Source: Mesorhizobium loti (GTDB lineage Bacteria > Pseudomonadota > Alphaproteobacteria > Rhizobiales > Rhizobiaceae). Taken from it: a DNA stretch of 64,000 nucleotides. Both the position numbers and the translations under genes were made by a program. Below, in pieces: positions 53,318-63,007 of this stretch. The first letter of the stretch is position 1. Each line of letters starts with the position of its first letter. Below the pieces are notes generated by a model. That model saw nothing but the letters and a program-made list of their open reading frames with translations, was not told where the DNA came from and did not search any database. The DNA lies in the NCBI RefSeq assembly GCF_001510895.1, contig NZ_LPWA01000035.1:1-64000 (forward strand). Reading direction: 5' to 3'.

Positions 53318-54047
53318 AACAAAGACTGGCCGCCATCGGCACCGTCGAAACCCTGCCGCACCGGGTCGCCGCCTTCCTCAGCCGCGAGATCGAGTCCGGC
53401 GAGTTGAACCCCGGCACGCGGCTGCCGACCGAGCAGGAGCTTTCCGAAAAATTCGGCGTAAGCCGCAACGTGGTGCGCGAGGCCATCGCCCAGCTCAGGG
53501 CCGACGGCATGATCGAGGCCCGGCAAGGCATTGGCGCCTTCGTGCTGGCACCCGAGCAAAGGGCGGCCATCCGCATCGACCGCGAGGCGCTCAAGGACAC
53601 CCACAACATGGAGCGGCTGTTCGAGCTGCGCTGCATCCTCGAGGCCGAGTCGGCGGCGCTCGCCGCCGCGCGGCGCGGACAGGAGCATCTCGACTCGATC
53701 AAGGCGGCGCTCGACCGCATGGGCGGCGAGGAGCGTTGGGAAGAAGGGAGCATCGACGCGACCTGCTCTTCCACCGCGAGATCGCGCGCGCCACCGGCAA
53801 CAGCTACATCCACACCTTCATTTCCTTCGTTTGCGAGCAGATCCGCCACTCGATCCACTACGCCCGCCTCACCAACCCGCTGCACGACTTGGTCGAGGTC
53901 AATGTCGGGGAGCATGTGCGCATTTACGAAGCGCTGGTGGCTGGCGACCCGGCAGCGGCGGAAGCGGCGATGCGCGCCCACATAATCGGCGCGGCCGATC
54001 GCGTCGGCGTCAAGTTGCCGCTCCGCAAAACCGGTGGAGCAAAATAG
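53314..54047 (+). CDS. FadR-subfamily GntR regulator, frame interrupted
   Basis: 244 aa once one base is restored near 53757. The N-terminal winged helix reads TLPHRVAAFLSREIESGELNPGTRLPTEQELSEKFGVSRNVVREAIAQLRADGMIEARQGIGAFV (in parts). The FCD ligand domain follows, with RLFELRCILEAESAALAA, then after the break DRDLLFHREIARATGNSYI, whose Asp and His normally bind metal. The expected GAC-CGC-GAC reads GACGCGAC. It overlaps the oxidoreductase gene and precedes the VOC gene by 2 bp, so it probably controls this catabolic cluster. The ligand is unknown. Confidence 0.9.
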
Positions 54048-54049
54048 CC

Positions 54050-54484
54050 ATGCCGGCGAGCGTTACCCACATCTCCGACGTCTGCCTGCTCGTCGAAAAC
54101 ATCGAGCGAACGGTCGACTTCTATGTCGATAAACTCGGTTTCCGATTGCGCCGCCGCGCTGAAGGCTTTGCCGATTTCCATGGCGAGGGCGTCACGCTCG
54201 CCGCCTGGGAACTCGACCACATCAACCGGCACACGGGCGTGTCGAACCTCAAGTCGCCGCGCCAAGCGCACAAGGTTTGCGTCGCCGTCCAGCTCGATAC
54301 GCCGGACGATATCGACCGCCTGCATGGCGAGTTGAGCGCCAAGGGCGTGCCCTTCTACGGGCCGCCCGAAAACTACGTCTGGAATGCGCGCTGCGCCTAT
54401 TTCACCGACCCGGACGACACGCTCTGGGAGCTTTACGCCTGGCTCGACGGCGGCCCTGGCGACTACCACGACGAACAGCCGTAG
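54050..54484 (+). CDS. VOC family (glyoxalase-like) protein
   Basis: 144 aa single VOC module pair. The first strand is VTHISDVCLLVENIERTVDFYVDKLGF (His ligand near ISD), the middle has HKVCVAVQLDTPDDIDRLHGEL, and the end is CAYFTDPDDTLWELYAWLDGG, with Glu as the last metal ligand. The specific reaction is unknown; enzymes of this kind often work on keto acids or aromatic ring products. It starts 2 bp after the regulator stop and leads into an ABC importer, so it may share that transcript. Confidence 0.85.
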   Translation: MPASVTHISDVCLLVENIERTVDFYVDKLGFRLRRRAEGFADFHGEGVTLAAWELDHINRHTGVSNLKSPRQAHKVCVAVQLDTPDDIDRLHGELSAKGVPFYGPPENYVWNARCAYFTDPDDTLWELYAWLDGGPGDYHDEQP

Positions 54485-54550
54485 ACGACGCCGCGCCGAG
54501 GGAGCGGCGCTTGGAAAGAAGAAACAAGAAGTCTGCAACAGGAGCGAAAA

Positions 54551-55603
54551 ATGAGTGGGAACAGGGACTGTCGATTGAACCGCCGCACCTTCGTGAAGGG
54601 CGGCCTCGCAGCGGTCGCGGCCGCGTCTGCGGGCATGCAGCTGGTGCTGACGCCGGGCGCCAGAGCCGCCGGCAAGGTGGTGATCCAGTATGACTGGCTG
54701 ATGTCCAACGGCCAGATCGGCGACATTGCGGCCGTCGCCAACGGTTATTTCAAGGACGCCGGGCTGGAAGTCGAATTCAGCCCCGGCGGCCCCAATGCCT
54801 CGACAGTACCGCCGGTCGTCTCGGGCGCAGCGCAGCTCGGCCAGTTTTCCGAAACGCCGCAGCTCTATGCCGCGCGCGCCAGCGGCGTGCCGGTGAAGAT
54901 CATCGCCTGCGGCTTCCGCACCGGCCCTTACGCGCTGACCTCGAAGCCGGGGAAGCCGATCCGCAATGTCGCCGACCTCAAGGGCAAGAAGATCGGCATC
55001 CAGCCGACGGCGCGTTTCGTCATCGACGAGATCCTGGCAAAGAACGGCATCGACCCGTCGGAGGTTACCATCGTCAATGTCGGCTTCGACAAAGGCCCGC
55101 TGGTGCGTGGCGATGTCGACGCCATCGGCGGCTGGATCACCAACACCCAGGCGCTGAGCGTCGTCGGCGACGATCGCATCGACCTTCTGGTGCGCGACCT
55201 CGGGCTTAGCTCCTACGCCGACGTCTATTTCGCTACCGACAAGGCGATCGAGGAAAATGCCGACACGCTGGCGAAGTTCATCGGCGCCGTCGGCAAGGGT
55301 TGGGGCTGGGTGCACGCCAACCCCCAGGACGCGGTGAAGAAGATGGTCGCCGCCTATCCGGAAATGGATCTCGGCTGGGAAGAAAAGACCGTCAACCTGG
55401 TGCTGAAACTCTCCTTCGACGGTACGACCGCCAAGGATGGCTGGGGCACGTTCGATCCAGCCTCGATCGAGGAGCAGTTGGCGCTGCTCGACAAGGTCGG
55501 CCAGTATCCGAACGGGCGCCCGGCCGCCAAGGATGTCTACACCACCAAGATCCTGGAGCGTTCGGCCGCCGACCGGCCCAAGCTCGACGCGCCCGCGGCC
55601 TAG
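54551..55603 (+). CDS. ABC substrate-binding protein, NitT/TauT (NMT1) type
   Basis: 350 aa. A Tat signal peptide is visible (NRRTFVKGG with a twin-arginine, then an alanine-rich core to ARAAG). The mature part is a type II periplasmic binding protein of the NMT1/THI5-like group: QYDWLMSNGQIGDIAAVANGYFKDAGL, GVPVKIIACG and LKGKKIGIQPTARFVIDEIL. The family carries nitrate, sulfonates, pyrimidine precursors and aromatic acids. The ligand here is not evident. GGAG lies before ATG 54551. The ATPase and permease follow at 55724 and 56494. Confidence 0.9.
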   Translation: MSGNRDCRLNRRTFVKGGLAAVAAASAGMQLVLTPGARAAGKVVIQYDWLMSNGQIGDIAAVANGYFKDAGLEVEFSPGGPNASTVPPVVSGAAQLGQFSETPQLYAARASGVPVKIIACGFRTGPYALTSKPGKPIRNVADLKGKKIGIQPTARFVIDEILAKNGIDPSEVTIVNVGFDKGPLVRGDVDAIGGWITNTQALSVVGDDRIDLLVRDLGLSSYADVYFATDKAIEENADTLAKFIGAVGKGWGWVHANPQDAVKKMVAAYPEMDLGWEEKTVNLVLKLSFDGTTAKDGWGTFDPASIEEQLALLDKVGQYPNGRPAAKDVYTTKILERSAADRPKLDAPAA

Positions 55604-55690
55604 AACATGATCCTGAACCGAAGGTCAGCGTAGCAAAAAGTGAGAACCGGTTTTCGGAACAGATCATGCTCCAACAAAGAGTTAGATCAG
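55603..55690. repeat. Palindromic intergenic repeat, GAACATGAT type
   Basis: Outer GAACATGATC and GATCATGCTC arms, with nested CCGGTTTTCGGAA-type sequence, make a diverged copy of the repeat at 2659-2707. It continues into AAAGAGTTAGATC, as at 51655-51756. It lies between the substrate-binding protein and ATPase genes, so the mRNA would carry this hairpin. Confidence 0.65.
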
Positions 55691-55723
55691 CATGACGATT
55701 CAACCAAACGTCACGCTGGTCTA

Positions 55724-56497
55724 ATGGCGAACGCGATCGAAGCCAATAGGCTCGATGTCGGCTATGGCGGCCGGCAGACGGCCGTCAAAGTGCTCTCCGG
55801 CCTCGACCTCACGGTTGCGGCCGGTTCCTTCCTGTCGATCTTGGGCCCGTCCGGTTGCGGCAAGTCGACCTTGCTCAGAGTGGTGGCAGACCTGCTCGAT
55901 CCGCTCGGCGGCACGATCAGCGTGCTCGGCGCCACACCGCACACGGTGCGTTCACGCCGCGATGTCGGCTTCGTCTTCCAGGATTCCACCCTGCTCCCCT
56001 GGCGCACGGTGCGCGACAATGTGCGGCTGCCGCTCGGCGTCGGCCAGCGCAGCCTGACGCGCAAAATAGAGGACCGAAGCGCCGAACTTCTGGAGCTGAT
56101 GGGACTCGGCGGCCTCAGCGAACGCCTGCCGCATCAGCTTTCCGGCGGCCAGCGCCAGCGCGTGGCGATAGCCCGCGCCCTGCTCGGCGAGCCCAAGCTG
56201 CTGCTGATGGATGAGCCGTTCGGCGCATTGGACGAGATCACCCGCGACCGCCTCAACGACGAATTGCTGGCGCTCTGGCGACGCACCGGCACGACCATTC
56301 TATTCGTCACCCATTCGATCGCCGAAGCCGCATACCTTGGCGAGCGCGTCATCGTGCTGGCCGCCAATCCCGGACGCGTGATCAAGGACCTCGACATGCG
56401 GCCCTTCAAGCAGGACGGCAACCGCTGCTCGCGTGAGGACGCCGCGATCGTCGCCGCCATGGCGGAGCTGCGCGCCGCGCTGGAGCGGGCATCGTGA
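55724..56497 (+). CDS. ABC transporter ATP-binding protein, NitT/TauT type
   Basis: 257 aa. Walker A is GPSGCGKST, the Q-loop is FVFQDSTLLPWRTV, the signature LSGGQRQRVAIARAL, and Walker B LLLMDEPFGALDE; the H-loop is in LFVTHSIAEAAYLGERV. This pattern is typical of the SsuB/TauB/NrtD group. The ATG at 55724 is preferred to a frame starting earlier, which would include the repeat. Its stop overlaps the permease GTG by 4 bp. Confidence 0.93.
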   Translation: MANAIEANRLDVGYGGRQTAVKVLSGLDLTVAAGSFLSILGPSGCGKSTLLRVVADLLDPLGGTISVLGATPHTVRSRRDVGFVFQDSTLLPWRTVRDNVRLPLGVGQRSLTRKIEDRSAELLELMGLGGLSERLPHQLSGGQRQRVAIARALLGEPKLLLMDEPFGALDEITRDRLNDELLALWRRTGTTILFVTHSIAEAAYLGERVIVLAANPGRVIKDLDMRPFKQDGNRCSREDAAIVAAMAELRAALERAS

Positions 56498-57249
56498 GAC
56501 CGGCGCCGCTTTCTCCGCAAATGACCATTGCGCTGCCGGTGCTCGGCGCCGCTTCGATCCTGCTTGCCTGGCAATACATCCTGCCGTTGCTGGGCGTTCC
56601 CGCCTATATCGTGCCGACGCCGACGGCGATCTTCGGCGTCTTCCAGAAGAATTTCGCCCTGCTCATCGCCAATCTCAAGCCGACGCTGATCGAGGCGCTG
56701 GCTGGCTTTGTCATCGGCAACCTGGCCGCGGTGCTGCTCGCCGTGCTCTTCGTGCACAGCCGTATCCTGCAGGCTGCTTATTTCCCGATCGTGCTGTTCT
56801 TCAACACCATCCCGATCCTGGCGCTGTCGCCGATCATCATCCTGATCTTCGGTCTCGGCATGACCCCGAAGGTCGTCATCGCCGCGGTGATCTGCTTCTT
56901 CCCGACATTGGTGAACATGATCCGCGGGCTCGATTCGGCAAGCGACAACGAGCACGAGCTGTTTCGCGTGCTGTCGGCGACGCGCTCGGAGATATTCTGG
57001 AGCCTGCGCCTGCCGCGCGCGCTGCCGATGCTGTTCTCCTCGCTCCGCATCGCCTCCGCGACGGCCGTGATCGGAGCCATCGTCGGCGAATGGATCGGCT
57101 CGGACAAAGGCCTCGGCGCGCTGATCATCCAGGCAACCTTCAACTATCAGTCCGACCGCCTCTACGCGGCGATCGTGCTCTCGTCGTCGCTGTCGATCGC
57201 GCTGTTCTGCATCGTCGTGCTGATCGAGCGCCGGGTCATCAGATACTGA
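56494..57249 (+). CDS. ABC transporter permease, NitT/TauT type
   Basis: 251 aa with six membrane helices. The EAA loop for contact with the ATPase is in FRVLSATRSEIFWSLRLPRALPMLFSSLRIA, typical of the BinPDT (SsuC/TauC) family. The start is a GTG at 56494 within the ATPase stop region, so translation is coupled. It ends the importer; the downstream genes are on the opposite strand and convergent. Confidence 0.92.
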   Translation: MRPAPLSPQMTIALPVLGAASILLAWQYILPLLGVPAYIVPTPTAIFGVFQKNFALLIANLKPTLIEALAGFVIGNLAAVLLAVLFVHSRILQAAYFPIVLFFNTIPILALSPIIILIFGLGMTPKVVIAAVICFFPTLVNMIRGLDSASDNEHELFRVLSATRSEIFWSLRLPRALPMLFSSLRIASATAVIGAIVGEWIGSDKGLGALIIQATFNYQSDRLYAAIVLSSSLSIALFCIVVLIERRVIRY

Positions 57250-57303
57250 ACAGGCGTACCGGCCGGTCCGTGCAAACTCTGCACGAGCTGGTATTCGCCT
57301 TGC

Positions 57304-58536
57304 TCAGTCCGATTGCACGGACAGAAAACGGATCGCCGCCGAAGCCAGGGTCGCGGCGCCCACCTTCAACGCCGCCTCATCGACACGGAACCTGGGATGG
57401 TGAAGCGGATAGACCGATCCGACCTCCTCGTTACGGATGCCGAGCCGAAAATAGACGGACGGGCGTTTCTGACTGTAGTAGCCGAAGTCGTCGGCAATGC
57501 TCCATCCGGGCGTGTTGAGGACATTGTCGGCGCCAACGCAGGTTTTGGCGCTGGCGACGATCAGCTCGGTCATCTCGGCATCATTGACGACACCCGGCTC
57601 ACCCCGGTGGATGTCGAGCTCGACGGTGGCGCCATGGCTCGTCGCGATGCCTTCCAGTATTGCGCGAACGCGGCGCCAGGCACGCTCGCGGGTAGCGTCG
57701 CTGCCGCTGCGAATGGTCCCTCGCAAAGCGACCTTGCCGGCGATCACGTTGTAGGCACTGCCGCCGTTGATGCTGGTCACGGATATCACTAGGGGATCGT
57801 ACGGATCGATCTCGCGCGAGACGATCTTTTGCAGCTCGCTCACCATGGAGCAGGCCACGGCGATCGCATCGACTCCCTCATACGGCTTCGCCGCATGTGC
57901 CGCCTCGCCGATCACGACGGCATCGAACGTATCGCAGGCCAGCGTGTAGGGACCTGGGCTGACCGCGACCTTGCCGGACGGCGTGTACGGATCGACGTGA
58001 ACACAGATGGCGGCGTCGATATCGTCGAGAAGCCCCTCCTCCACCACCCGCCTGCCACCGGACGGTTCATCCTCCTCGGCCGGCTGGAAGATGAGGCGGA
58101 CGGTTCCGCCAAAATCCATTCTCGATTGATGGAGATGCGCGGCAACCGCGAAGCCCATCGATGCATGAGCGTCGTGACCGCAGGCATGCATCACCCCCGG
58201 ATTGCTTGAGGCATAGTCGACGCCGGACTCCTCCTCGATCGGCAAGGCGTCGATATCGGCGCGGATGACCAGCTTTCGATTGGACGGCTTGCCGGTGCCG
58301 ACGACGTCCACCGCCAGACCATAGCCCGCGACGCCGCGAATCTCGGCAATTCCACGATCCGCCAGCATCTGCCGCAAATAACGCTGTGTGTTCGCCTCGC
58401 GGTTCGACAATTCCGGATTGCGGTGCAAATAGCGCCGGATCTCGATCATCTGGTCCAGAATGCCGGGATCGATGTTGGCCGCAACGGCGCTCCCGGCAGG
58501 GCCTGCAGCGGCTTCGCCGCCCTCACGATTTGACAT
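57304..58536 (-). CDS. M20 family amidohydrolase
   Basis: 410 aa, M20D-type. Metal and catalytic features are ACGHDAHASMG, FQPAEEDEPSGGRRVVEEG, HVDPYTPSG, and LHHPRFRVDEAALKVGA near the C terminus. It begins after a low-complexity 18-residue leader with MIEIRRYLHRNPELSNREANTQRYL. These enzymes hydrolyse N-acyl or amide bonds of amino acid conjugates (hippurate, N-acyl amino acids, indole-3-acetyl conjugates). It overlaps the M24 gene by 14 bp, so both are made from one transcript. Confidence 0.92.
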   Translation of the reverse strand: MSNREGGEAAAGPAGSAVAANIDPGILDQMIEIRRYLHRNPELSNREANTQRYLRQMLADRGIAEIRGVAGYGLAVDVVGTGKPSNRKLVIRADIDALPIEEESGVDYASSNPGVMHACGHDAHASMGFAVAAHLHQSRMDFGGTVRLIFQPAEEDEPSGGRRVVEEGLLDDIDAAICVHVDPYTPSGKVAVSPGPYTLACDTFDAVVIGEAAHAAKPYEGVDAIAVACSMVSELQKIVSREIDPYDPLVISVTSINGGSAYNVIAGKVALRGTIRSGSDATRERAWRRVRAILEGIATSHGATVELDIHRGEPGVVNDAEMTELIVASAKTCVGADNVLNTPGWSIADDFGYYSQKRPSVYFRLGIRNEEVGSVYPLHHPRFRVDEAALKVGAATLASAAIRFLSVQSD

Positions 58537-59701
58537 GGATCTCTCGCGGGAACCTGGTCAAGGTCTCATGGCCGGTTTCGGTCACCAGGATGGTCTCGCT
58601 GATCTCGATGCCCCAACCATCCATCCACATGCCGAGGATGGAATGAACGACGTTGCCGGGCGCAAGCACGGTCTTGTCGCCCGGCCTGAGGCTGATCGTG
58701 TGTTCGCCCCAATCCGGCGGATAGGCGACGCCGATGGAATAGCCGATGCGCGATTCCTTCTTCAGCCCGTAGCGTTGGATGACCTTGCGCCATGCACCCT
58801 CGACTGCTTCGGCTGATGTTCCGGGCCTCACCGCATCGAGCACCGCATCCATGCCCTCGATCACCGCCTTGGCGGTGTCCGAGACACGGGTCGGTGTCTT
58901 CCCCAGTTGCATCGTTCTTGCCAACCCGGCCGCGTAGCGGCGGCAGACGCCGGCGAGTTCCAACGCAATCGTCTCGTTGTCTCCAAACCGCCTGTCGCTC
59001 CACATGATGTGCGGGGCCGAAGCGTTCTCGCCGCCGAGGATGGTTGGCGGAAGGGCGGTGATATCGCCCGCGAATTCCGGACTGCCGGCGATCTGCGCCG
59101 CCTGGATGGAGGCAATGGCATCGCATTCGCGAACGCCCGGCGCAATGACTTCAAAAGCCCGCGCGACGGCAGCTTCGGCGAGCGTCGAGGCTTTGCGCAG
59201 ATAGGCGATCTCGGGCGCGGATTTGACCGCGCGGATCCAGTTCACCAGGAGATCGGCATCATGCCATTTTGCGTTGGGAAGCCCAGCGACAAGCCGGGCA
59301 TACCCTTTCGGGGAGAAATAATAGGCTTCGAGCTCGATGCCGATGTGCCTGTTTCCCCAGCCTTTGGCGACGATCCAGTTGGCGATCCAGTCCATCGGGT
59401 GGCGGTCGGCCCGCTGCACATGGTCTTCCGGGAAACCGACGACATTCTCGGGCTTCATCCAGGCCGTCAGAAGACCGCCCGCTGCATCCATGGCGCGGCC
59501 GATCCAGACCGGCTCGGCCTCCTCGATCGGAACCAGCACCACCTGCGGCGTATAGAATGACCAGCCATCATAGCCGGTGATGTAATGCTGGTTGGCAACG
59601 TCGTTGACGATCAGAAGTTCGAGACCGCGCTTCGCCATCTCGGTGCGGATCTTGCGAAGCCGCTGCTGGTATTCGTCGCGGGCAAACGGCAGTTCGATCA
59701 T
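58523..59701 (-). CDS. M24 family (creatinase/ectoine hydrolase-like) hydrolase
   Basis: 392 aa pita-bread fold. The N-terminal domain starts LPFARDEYQQRLRKIRTEM and contains QHYITGYDGWSFYTPQVVL, very like EutD/DoeA ectoine hydrolases and other creatinase-type proteins. The C-terminal catalytic domain has HTISLRPGD, VHSILGMWMDGWGIEISETILVT. Where metallo-aminopeptidases carry two Asp ligands, this protein reads ELAGVCRRYAAGLARTM, so it may be metal-free like creatinase. The substrate is unproven; a cyclic amide or guanidino compound is plausible. It overlaps the M20 gene by 14 bp. Confidence 0.85.
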   Translation of the reverse strand: MIELPFARDEYQQRLRKIRTEMAKRGLELLIVNDVANQHYITGYDGWSFYTPQVVLVPIEEAEPVWIGRAMDAAGGLLTAWMKPENVVGFPEDHVQRADRHPMDWIANWIVAKGWGNRHIGIELEAYYFSPKGYARLVAGLPNAKWHDADLLVNWIRAVKSAPEIAYLRKASTLAEAAVARAFEVIAPGVRECDAIASIQAAQIAGSPEFAGDITALPPTILGGENASAPHIMWSDRRFGDNETIALELAGVCRRYAAGLARTMQLGKTPTRVSDTAKAVIEGMDAVLDAVRPGTSAEAVEGAWRKVIQRYGLKKESRIGYSIGVAYPPDWGEHTISLRPGDKTVLAPGNVVHSILGMWMDGWGIEISETILVTETGHETLTRFPREIHVKS

Positions 59702-59916
59702 TTCTGCTCCATGCTTGTTGGATCAACGGCGGTTGGCTCACACACCAATGGGACGGCTGCAACGTGGAGGCAATCAGCCAGGGGCGGCACGTGGACAGGT
59801 CCTATCGGTCCTGTCCTTTCCCCGGCCTCAGGGAGTCTACCGTCAAATTATTTTTGAATTCCATTTGACTGAATAAATCTTCTCTGCGAACCTTGCGTCA
59901 ACTGGGAGCGCAAGCC

Positions 59917-61083
59917 ATGGCGTTGCGGGGAACCAATCAGGAGTTCGGGCGGCCGTACAACCGGCGCATCGTGCTCGAGTCCATCCGGCGCTTTGGCCCC
60001 ATCGCCCGCGGCGAGATCGCCGGGCATGTCGGGCTCACCGTCCAGACGGTGTCGACCATCGTTAGAGAGTTGGAAGAGCAGGGTTACATCCTGTCGGTTC
60101 GCGAGGAACCGAAGGGCCGTGGCCTGCCGCCGGCGACGCTCCGCATCAACCCGGAAGGCGGCTATGCCGTCGGCATCCATCTCACGCCGCTCGGCATCGA
60201 CGCGGCGCTGATCAACCTCAGCGGCGACGTGATCGAGAGCGCGCATCGCGAGGCGCCCCATGCGGCGCCCGACGAGGCGTTCGAGGCGATCGGCGCCATG
60301 GTCGCAGAATTGACCGGTCGCCGCTCGGGCGGCCGCGTCATCGGCATCGGCATGGCGCTTCCCGGACCGTTCGGCGTCGAACCGATGAGCTTCGTCGGCC
60401 CGACGACGATGACCGGCTGGCAAGATGTTCCGCTGCGCGAGCGGCTGACGGCGGTCACCGGCCTGCCGGCCTTCTTCGAAAACGACATGGCTGCCGCCGC
60501 GATGGGCGAACGCTTCTATGGCCTCGGTGCAAAGCATTCCGAATATTATTATCTCTACTTCGGCGTCGGGCTCGGCGGCACCATGCTGCATGATGGCAGC
60601 GCATTGCGCGGCGCCTGGGGCAATGCCGGCGAGATCGGCCACATCCCGGTCGTTCCGGGCGGCGAGCTCTGCCCCTGCGGCAACCGCGGCTGCCTCGAAC
60701 GCTACGTCTCGCTGGACGCGCGTGGACGCTGGAACGGCAACGATGCCGACTGGGTGAGCGAGATCACGCCGGTCTTCCGCAACGCAATCGCCATCATCGA
60801 AAACCTCTTCGATCCCGAGACGATCGTTCTCGGTGGACTGGCCTCGCCCGCCCTGCTCGAACGGCTGGCGGCATCGGTCGAGCCGCTGCACAATTCGGTA
60901 TCGGCCCGCAAGGACCGCGTGGCGCCAAGAATCCTCGTTGCGCAGGGCGGCCAGCACGCGGTGCTGCGAGGGGCGGCGGCACTTGCCGTTTCCGGCGTGC
61001 TTTCGCCGCGCTTCGGCCAGATCTTCACCGCCAAGCGGCAGCGCGAGGGCGACCCTCTGAAAGGCGGAGATATCGCAGCATGA
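59917..61083 (+). CDS. ROK family transcriptional regulator
   Basis: 388 aa. The N-terminal winged helix reads NRRIVLESIRRFGPIARGEIAGHVGLTVQTVSTIVRELEEQGYI (in parts). The ROK domain contains IGIGMALPGPFG, AFFENDMAAAAMGERFYGLG and the zinc motif CPCGNRGCLERYVS. Such regulators (NagC/XylR type) respond to sugars. GGGAG at about 59905 supports ATG 59917; a TTG at 59893 is less likely. Its stop overlaps the start of the sugar ABC ATPase (ATGA), so it likely controls that importer. Confidence 0.93.
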   Translation: MALRGTNQEFGRPYNRRIVLESIRRFGPIARGEIAGHVGLTVQTVSTIVRELEEQGYILSVREEPKGRGLPPATLRINPEGGYAVGIHLTPLGIDAALINLSGDVIESAHREAPHAAPDEAFEAIGAMVAELTGRRSGGRVIGIGMALPGPFGVEPMSFVGPTTMTGWQDVPLRERLTAVTGLPAFFENDMAAAAMGERFYGLGAKHSEYYYLYFGVGLGGTMLHDGSALRGAWGNAGEIGHIPVVPGGELCPCGNRGCLERYVSLDARGRWNGNDADWVSEITPVFRNAIAIIENLFDPETIVLGGLASPALLERLAASVEPLHNSVSARKDRVAPRILVAQGGQHAVLRGAAALAVSGVLSPRFGQIFTAKRQREGDPLKGGDIAA

Positions 61084-61843
61084 GCGAACCCCTGCTGGTC
61101 CTCGACAACGTCGCCAAGAACTACGGCGCCATCCAGGCGCTGCGCGGCATCAGCTTTTCGATCGGGCGCGGCGAGGTGGTGGCGCTGCTTGGCGACAACG
61201 GCGCCGGCAAGTCGACGCTGGTGAAGATCATCGCCGGCGGACTCGAACCGACCTCGGGCCGCATGCTGTTCGAAGGCAAGGAGTTTCTCGCCAAATCCCC
61301 CGCCGAGGCCAAGGCCGCCGGCATCGAGACGGTCTACCAGGATCTCTCGCTCTGCACCAATGTCGACGTGGTGGCGAACTTCTTCATGGGGCGCGAGATC
61401 ACCGCAAGGTGCTTGGCGTCCCGGTGCTCGACGAGCGCGCGATGGAGGCTGTGGTGGCAAAGGCGCTGGCCAATGCCGGCACGCGCATCCCCTCGCTGCG
61501 CACGAAGGTCGAGCACCTCTCGGGCGGCCAGCGGCAGGCGATCGAGCTCAACCGCTTCGTCCATTGGGGCGGCAAGCTGGTGCTGCTCGACGAGCCCTTC
61601 GCCGCGCTCGGCGTCGAGCAGACGCGCCGCGGCCTCGATATGATCCGCCAGGTGGCGAGCCAGGGCATCGGCGTCGTCATCATCACCCACATCATGCAGC
61701 AGGCCTTCCAGGTCGCCGACCGGATCGTGGTGATCCGCCAGGGCGTCGTGGCGGGCGACGTTGCCCGCAACAAGACAAGTCCCGACGCGGTGATCAATAT
61801 GATCACCGGAGAGACGCTCGCCGGTGCCGGACCGGCGGGTTGA
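61080..61843 (+). CDS. Sugar ABC transporter ATP-binding protein, frame interrupted
   Basis: 254 aa once one base is restored near 61403. It has a single nucleotide-binding domain, as in FrcA-like importers, rather than the double-domain RbsA form. Walker A is GDNGAGKST and the region before the break is [24 protein letters not shown]. After repair it continues [11 protein letters not shown], with signature [12 protein letters not shown] and Walker [12 protein letters not shown]; the H-loop is in [16 protein letters not shown]. The break has one C missing from ACCCGC. It sits between the ROK regulator and the sugar-binding protein. Confidence 0.92.
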
Positions 61844-61883
61844 GGGACAAATGAGGGGTCCGGCGCAAAGAGGAGCGAACGAC

Positions 61884-62924
61884 ATGAAGCGAATGCTACT
61901 TTCTGTCTTCGGTATCCTGGCACTGGCAATTGCCACGCTCACGCCGGCATTCGCCCAGTCCAAGGGTACCGTCTATTACCTGGTCCCGACACTGCTCGAC
62001 GAATTCCAGACCGGCTCGGTGAGCGCGCTGGAACTGTTCCTGAAGCAGGTCGGCTACGAGATGAAGACGCTGAACGCCGACAACAAGACCGACGCTCAGC
62101 AATCGCAGATGAACGACGTGATCGCGTTGAAGCCGAAGGCGATTATCCTCGCCGCGGTCGATTTCAACGCGCTGAAGCCATCAGTTGAAGCCGCCCGCGC
62201 GGCCGGCATCCCGGTGGTCGAGTTCGATCGCCAGATCACCGCGACACCGTCCGACTTCACCTCGGTGGCAGGCACGGTCGAGATCGGCCATATCGCTGCC
62301 GAGCAGGCCGAAGCGCTGCTGAAGGCCAAGAACGGCTCGGTGAAGGGCAAGATCCTGCAGGTACTCGGTGACCCCGGCGATCCCTACACGCTCGATATCC
62401 AGAAGGGCTTTGAAGAGAAGATGAAGGCGTTTCCGGACGTCAAGATCATCTCGTTGCCGGCCATGCAGTGGGAAGCGAGCAATGCCGGCACCATCGTTGC
62501 CGACCAGATGCTGGCCAATCCCGACATCGACCTGATCTTCAGCCACGCCGCGCATCTTTCGGTCGCCGCCGTCGCTTCGCTGGAAGCCGCCGGCAAGAAG
62601 CCGGGCGACGTGATGCTGATGAGCTCGAACGGCGCGCCGGTCGGCCTCGACCTGATCCGCAAGGGTTGGCTGAACGTCGAGGTCGAGCAGCCGCTCTACG
62701 CGCAGGCCGCCGCGGTCGCCATGTTCATGGACAAGGTCGCCAACAAGCAGGAGATTAAGCCCGGCGACTATGACGTGCTCGGCCTGAAGTCGGTGGTGAC
62801 CAAGGAAGCCTGGGGCCCGAACATCAAGATCCCGGGCGCCGCGATCACCAAGCAGAACGTCGACAATCCGGCCTTCTGGGGTAACCAGAAGCCGCCGACG
62901 GATACCGTCAAGTCCGTCGAATAG
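61884..62924 (+). CDS. Sugar ABC substrate-binding protein, RbsB-like
   Basis: 346 aa with a Sec signal peptide ([25 protein letters not shown]; cleavage after AFA). The mature part is a type I periplasmic binding fold: [25 protein letters not shown], then [39 protein letters not shown] (in parts), typical of ribose-, fructose- or galactose-type binders. GAGGAG lies before ATG 61884. It is 40 bp after the ATPase stop, with the permease following. The sugar is unknown. Confidence 0.93.
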   Translation: MKRMLLSVFGILALAIATLTPAFAQSKGTVYYLVPTLLDEFQTGSVSALELFLKQVGYEMKTLNADNKTDAQQSQMNDVIALKPKAIILAAVDFNALKPSVEAARAAGIPVVEFDRQITATPSDFTSVAGTVEIGHIAAEQAEALLKAKNGSVKGKILQVLGDPGDPYTLDIQKGFEEKMKAFPDVKIISLPAMQWEASNAGTIVADQMLANPDIDLIFSHAAHLSVAAVASLEAAGKKPGDVMLMSSNGAPVGLDLIRKGWLNVEVEQPLYAQAAAVAMFMDKVANKQEIKPGDYDVLGLKSVVTKEAWGPNIKIPGAAITKQNVDNPAFWGNQKPPTDTVKSVE

Positions 62925-63007
62925 GCTTGCCTCGCGGAGCTCCGGGCCGTCGGGCCCGGAGCCTCGCGGCAACCACGCTCTCAATGCCGACGCCAACCGG
63001 ATCACCG

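Noticed and set aside
54485..54550. TPP riboswitch before the NMT1-type binding protein
   Set aside because: The 66-bp gap is too short and has none of the conserved TPP aptamer segments; the NMT1 family also carries many non-thiamine ligands.
57304..59701. Ectoine degradation operon (doeA/eutD)
   Set aside because: The M24 protein is similar, but the partner is an M20 enzyme rather than the usual DoeB/EutE deacetylase, and no ectoine transporter or transaminase is present.
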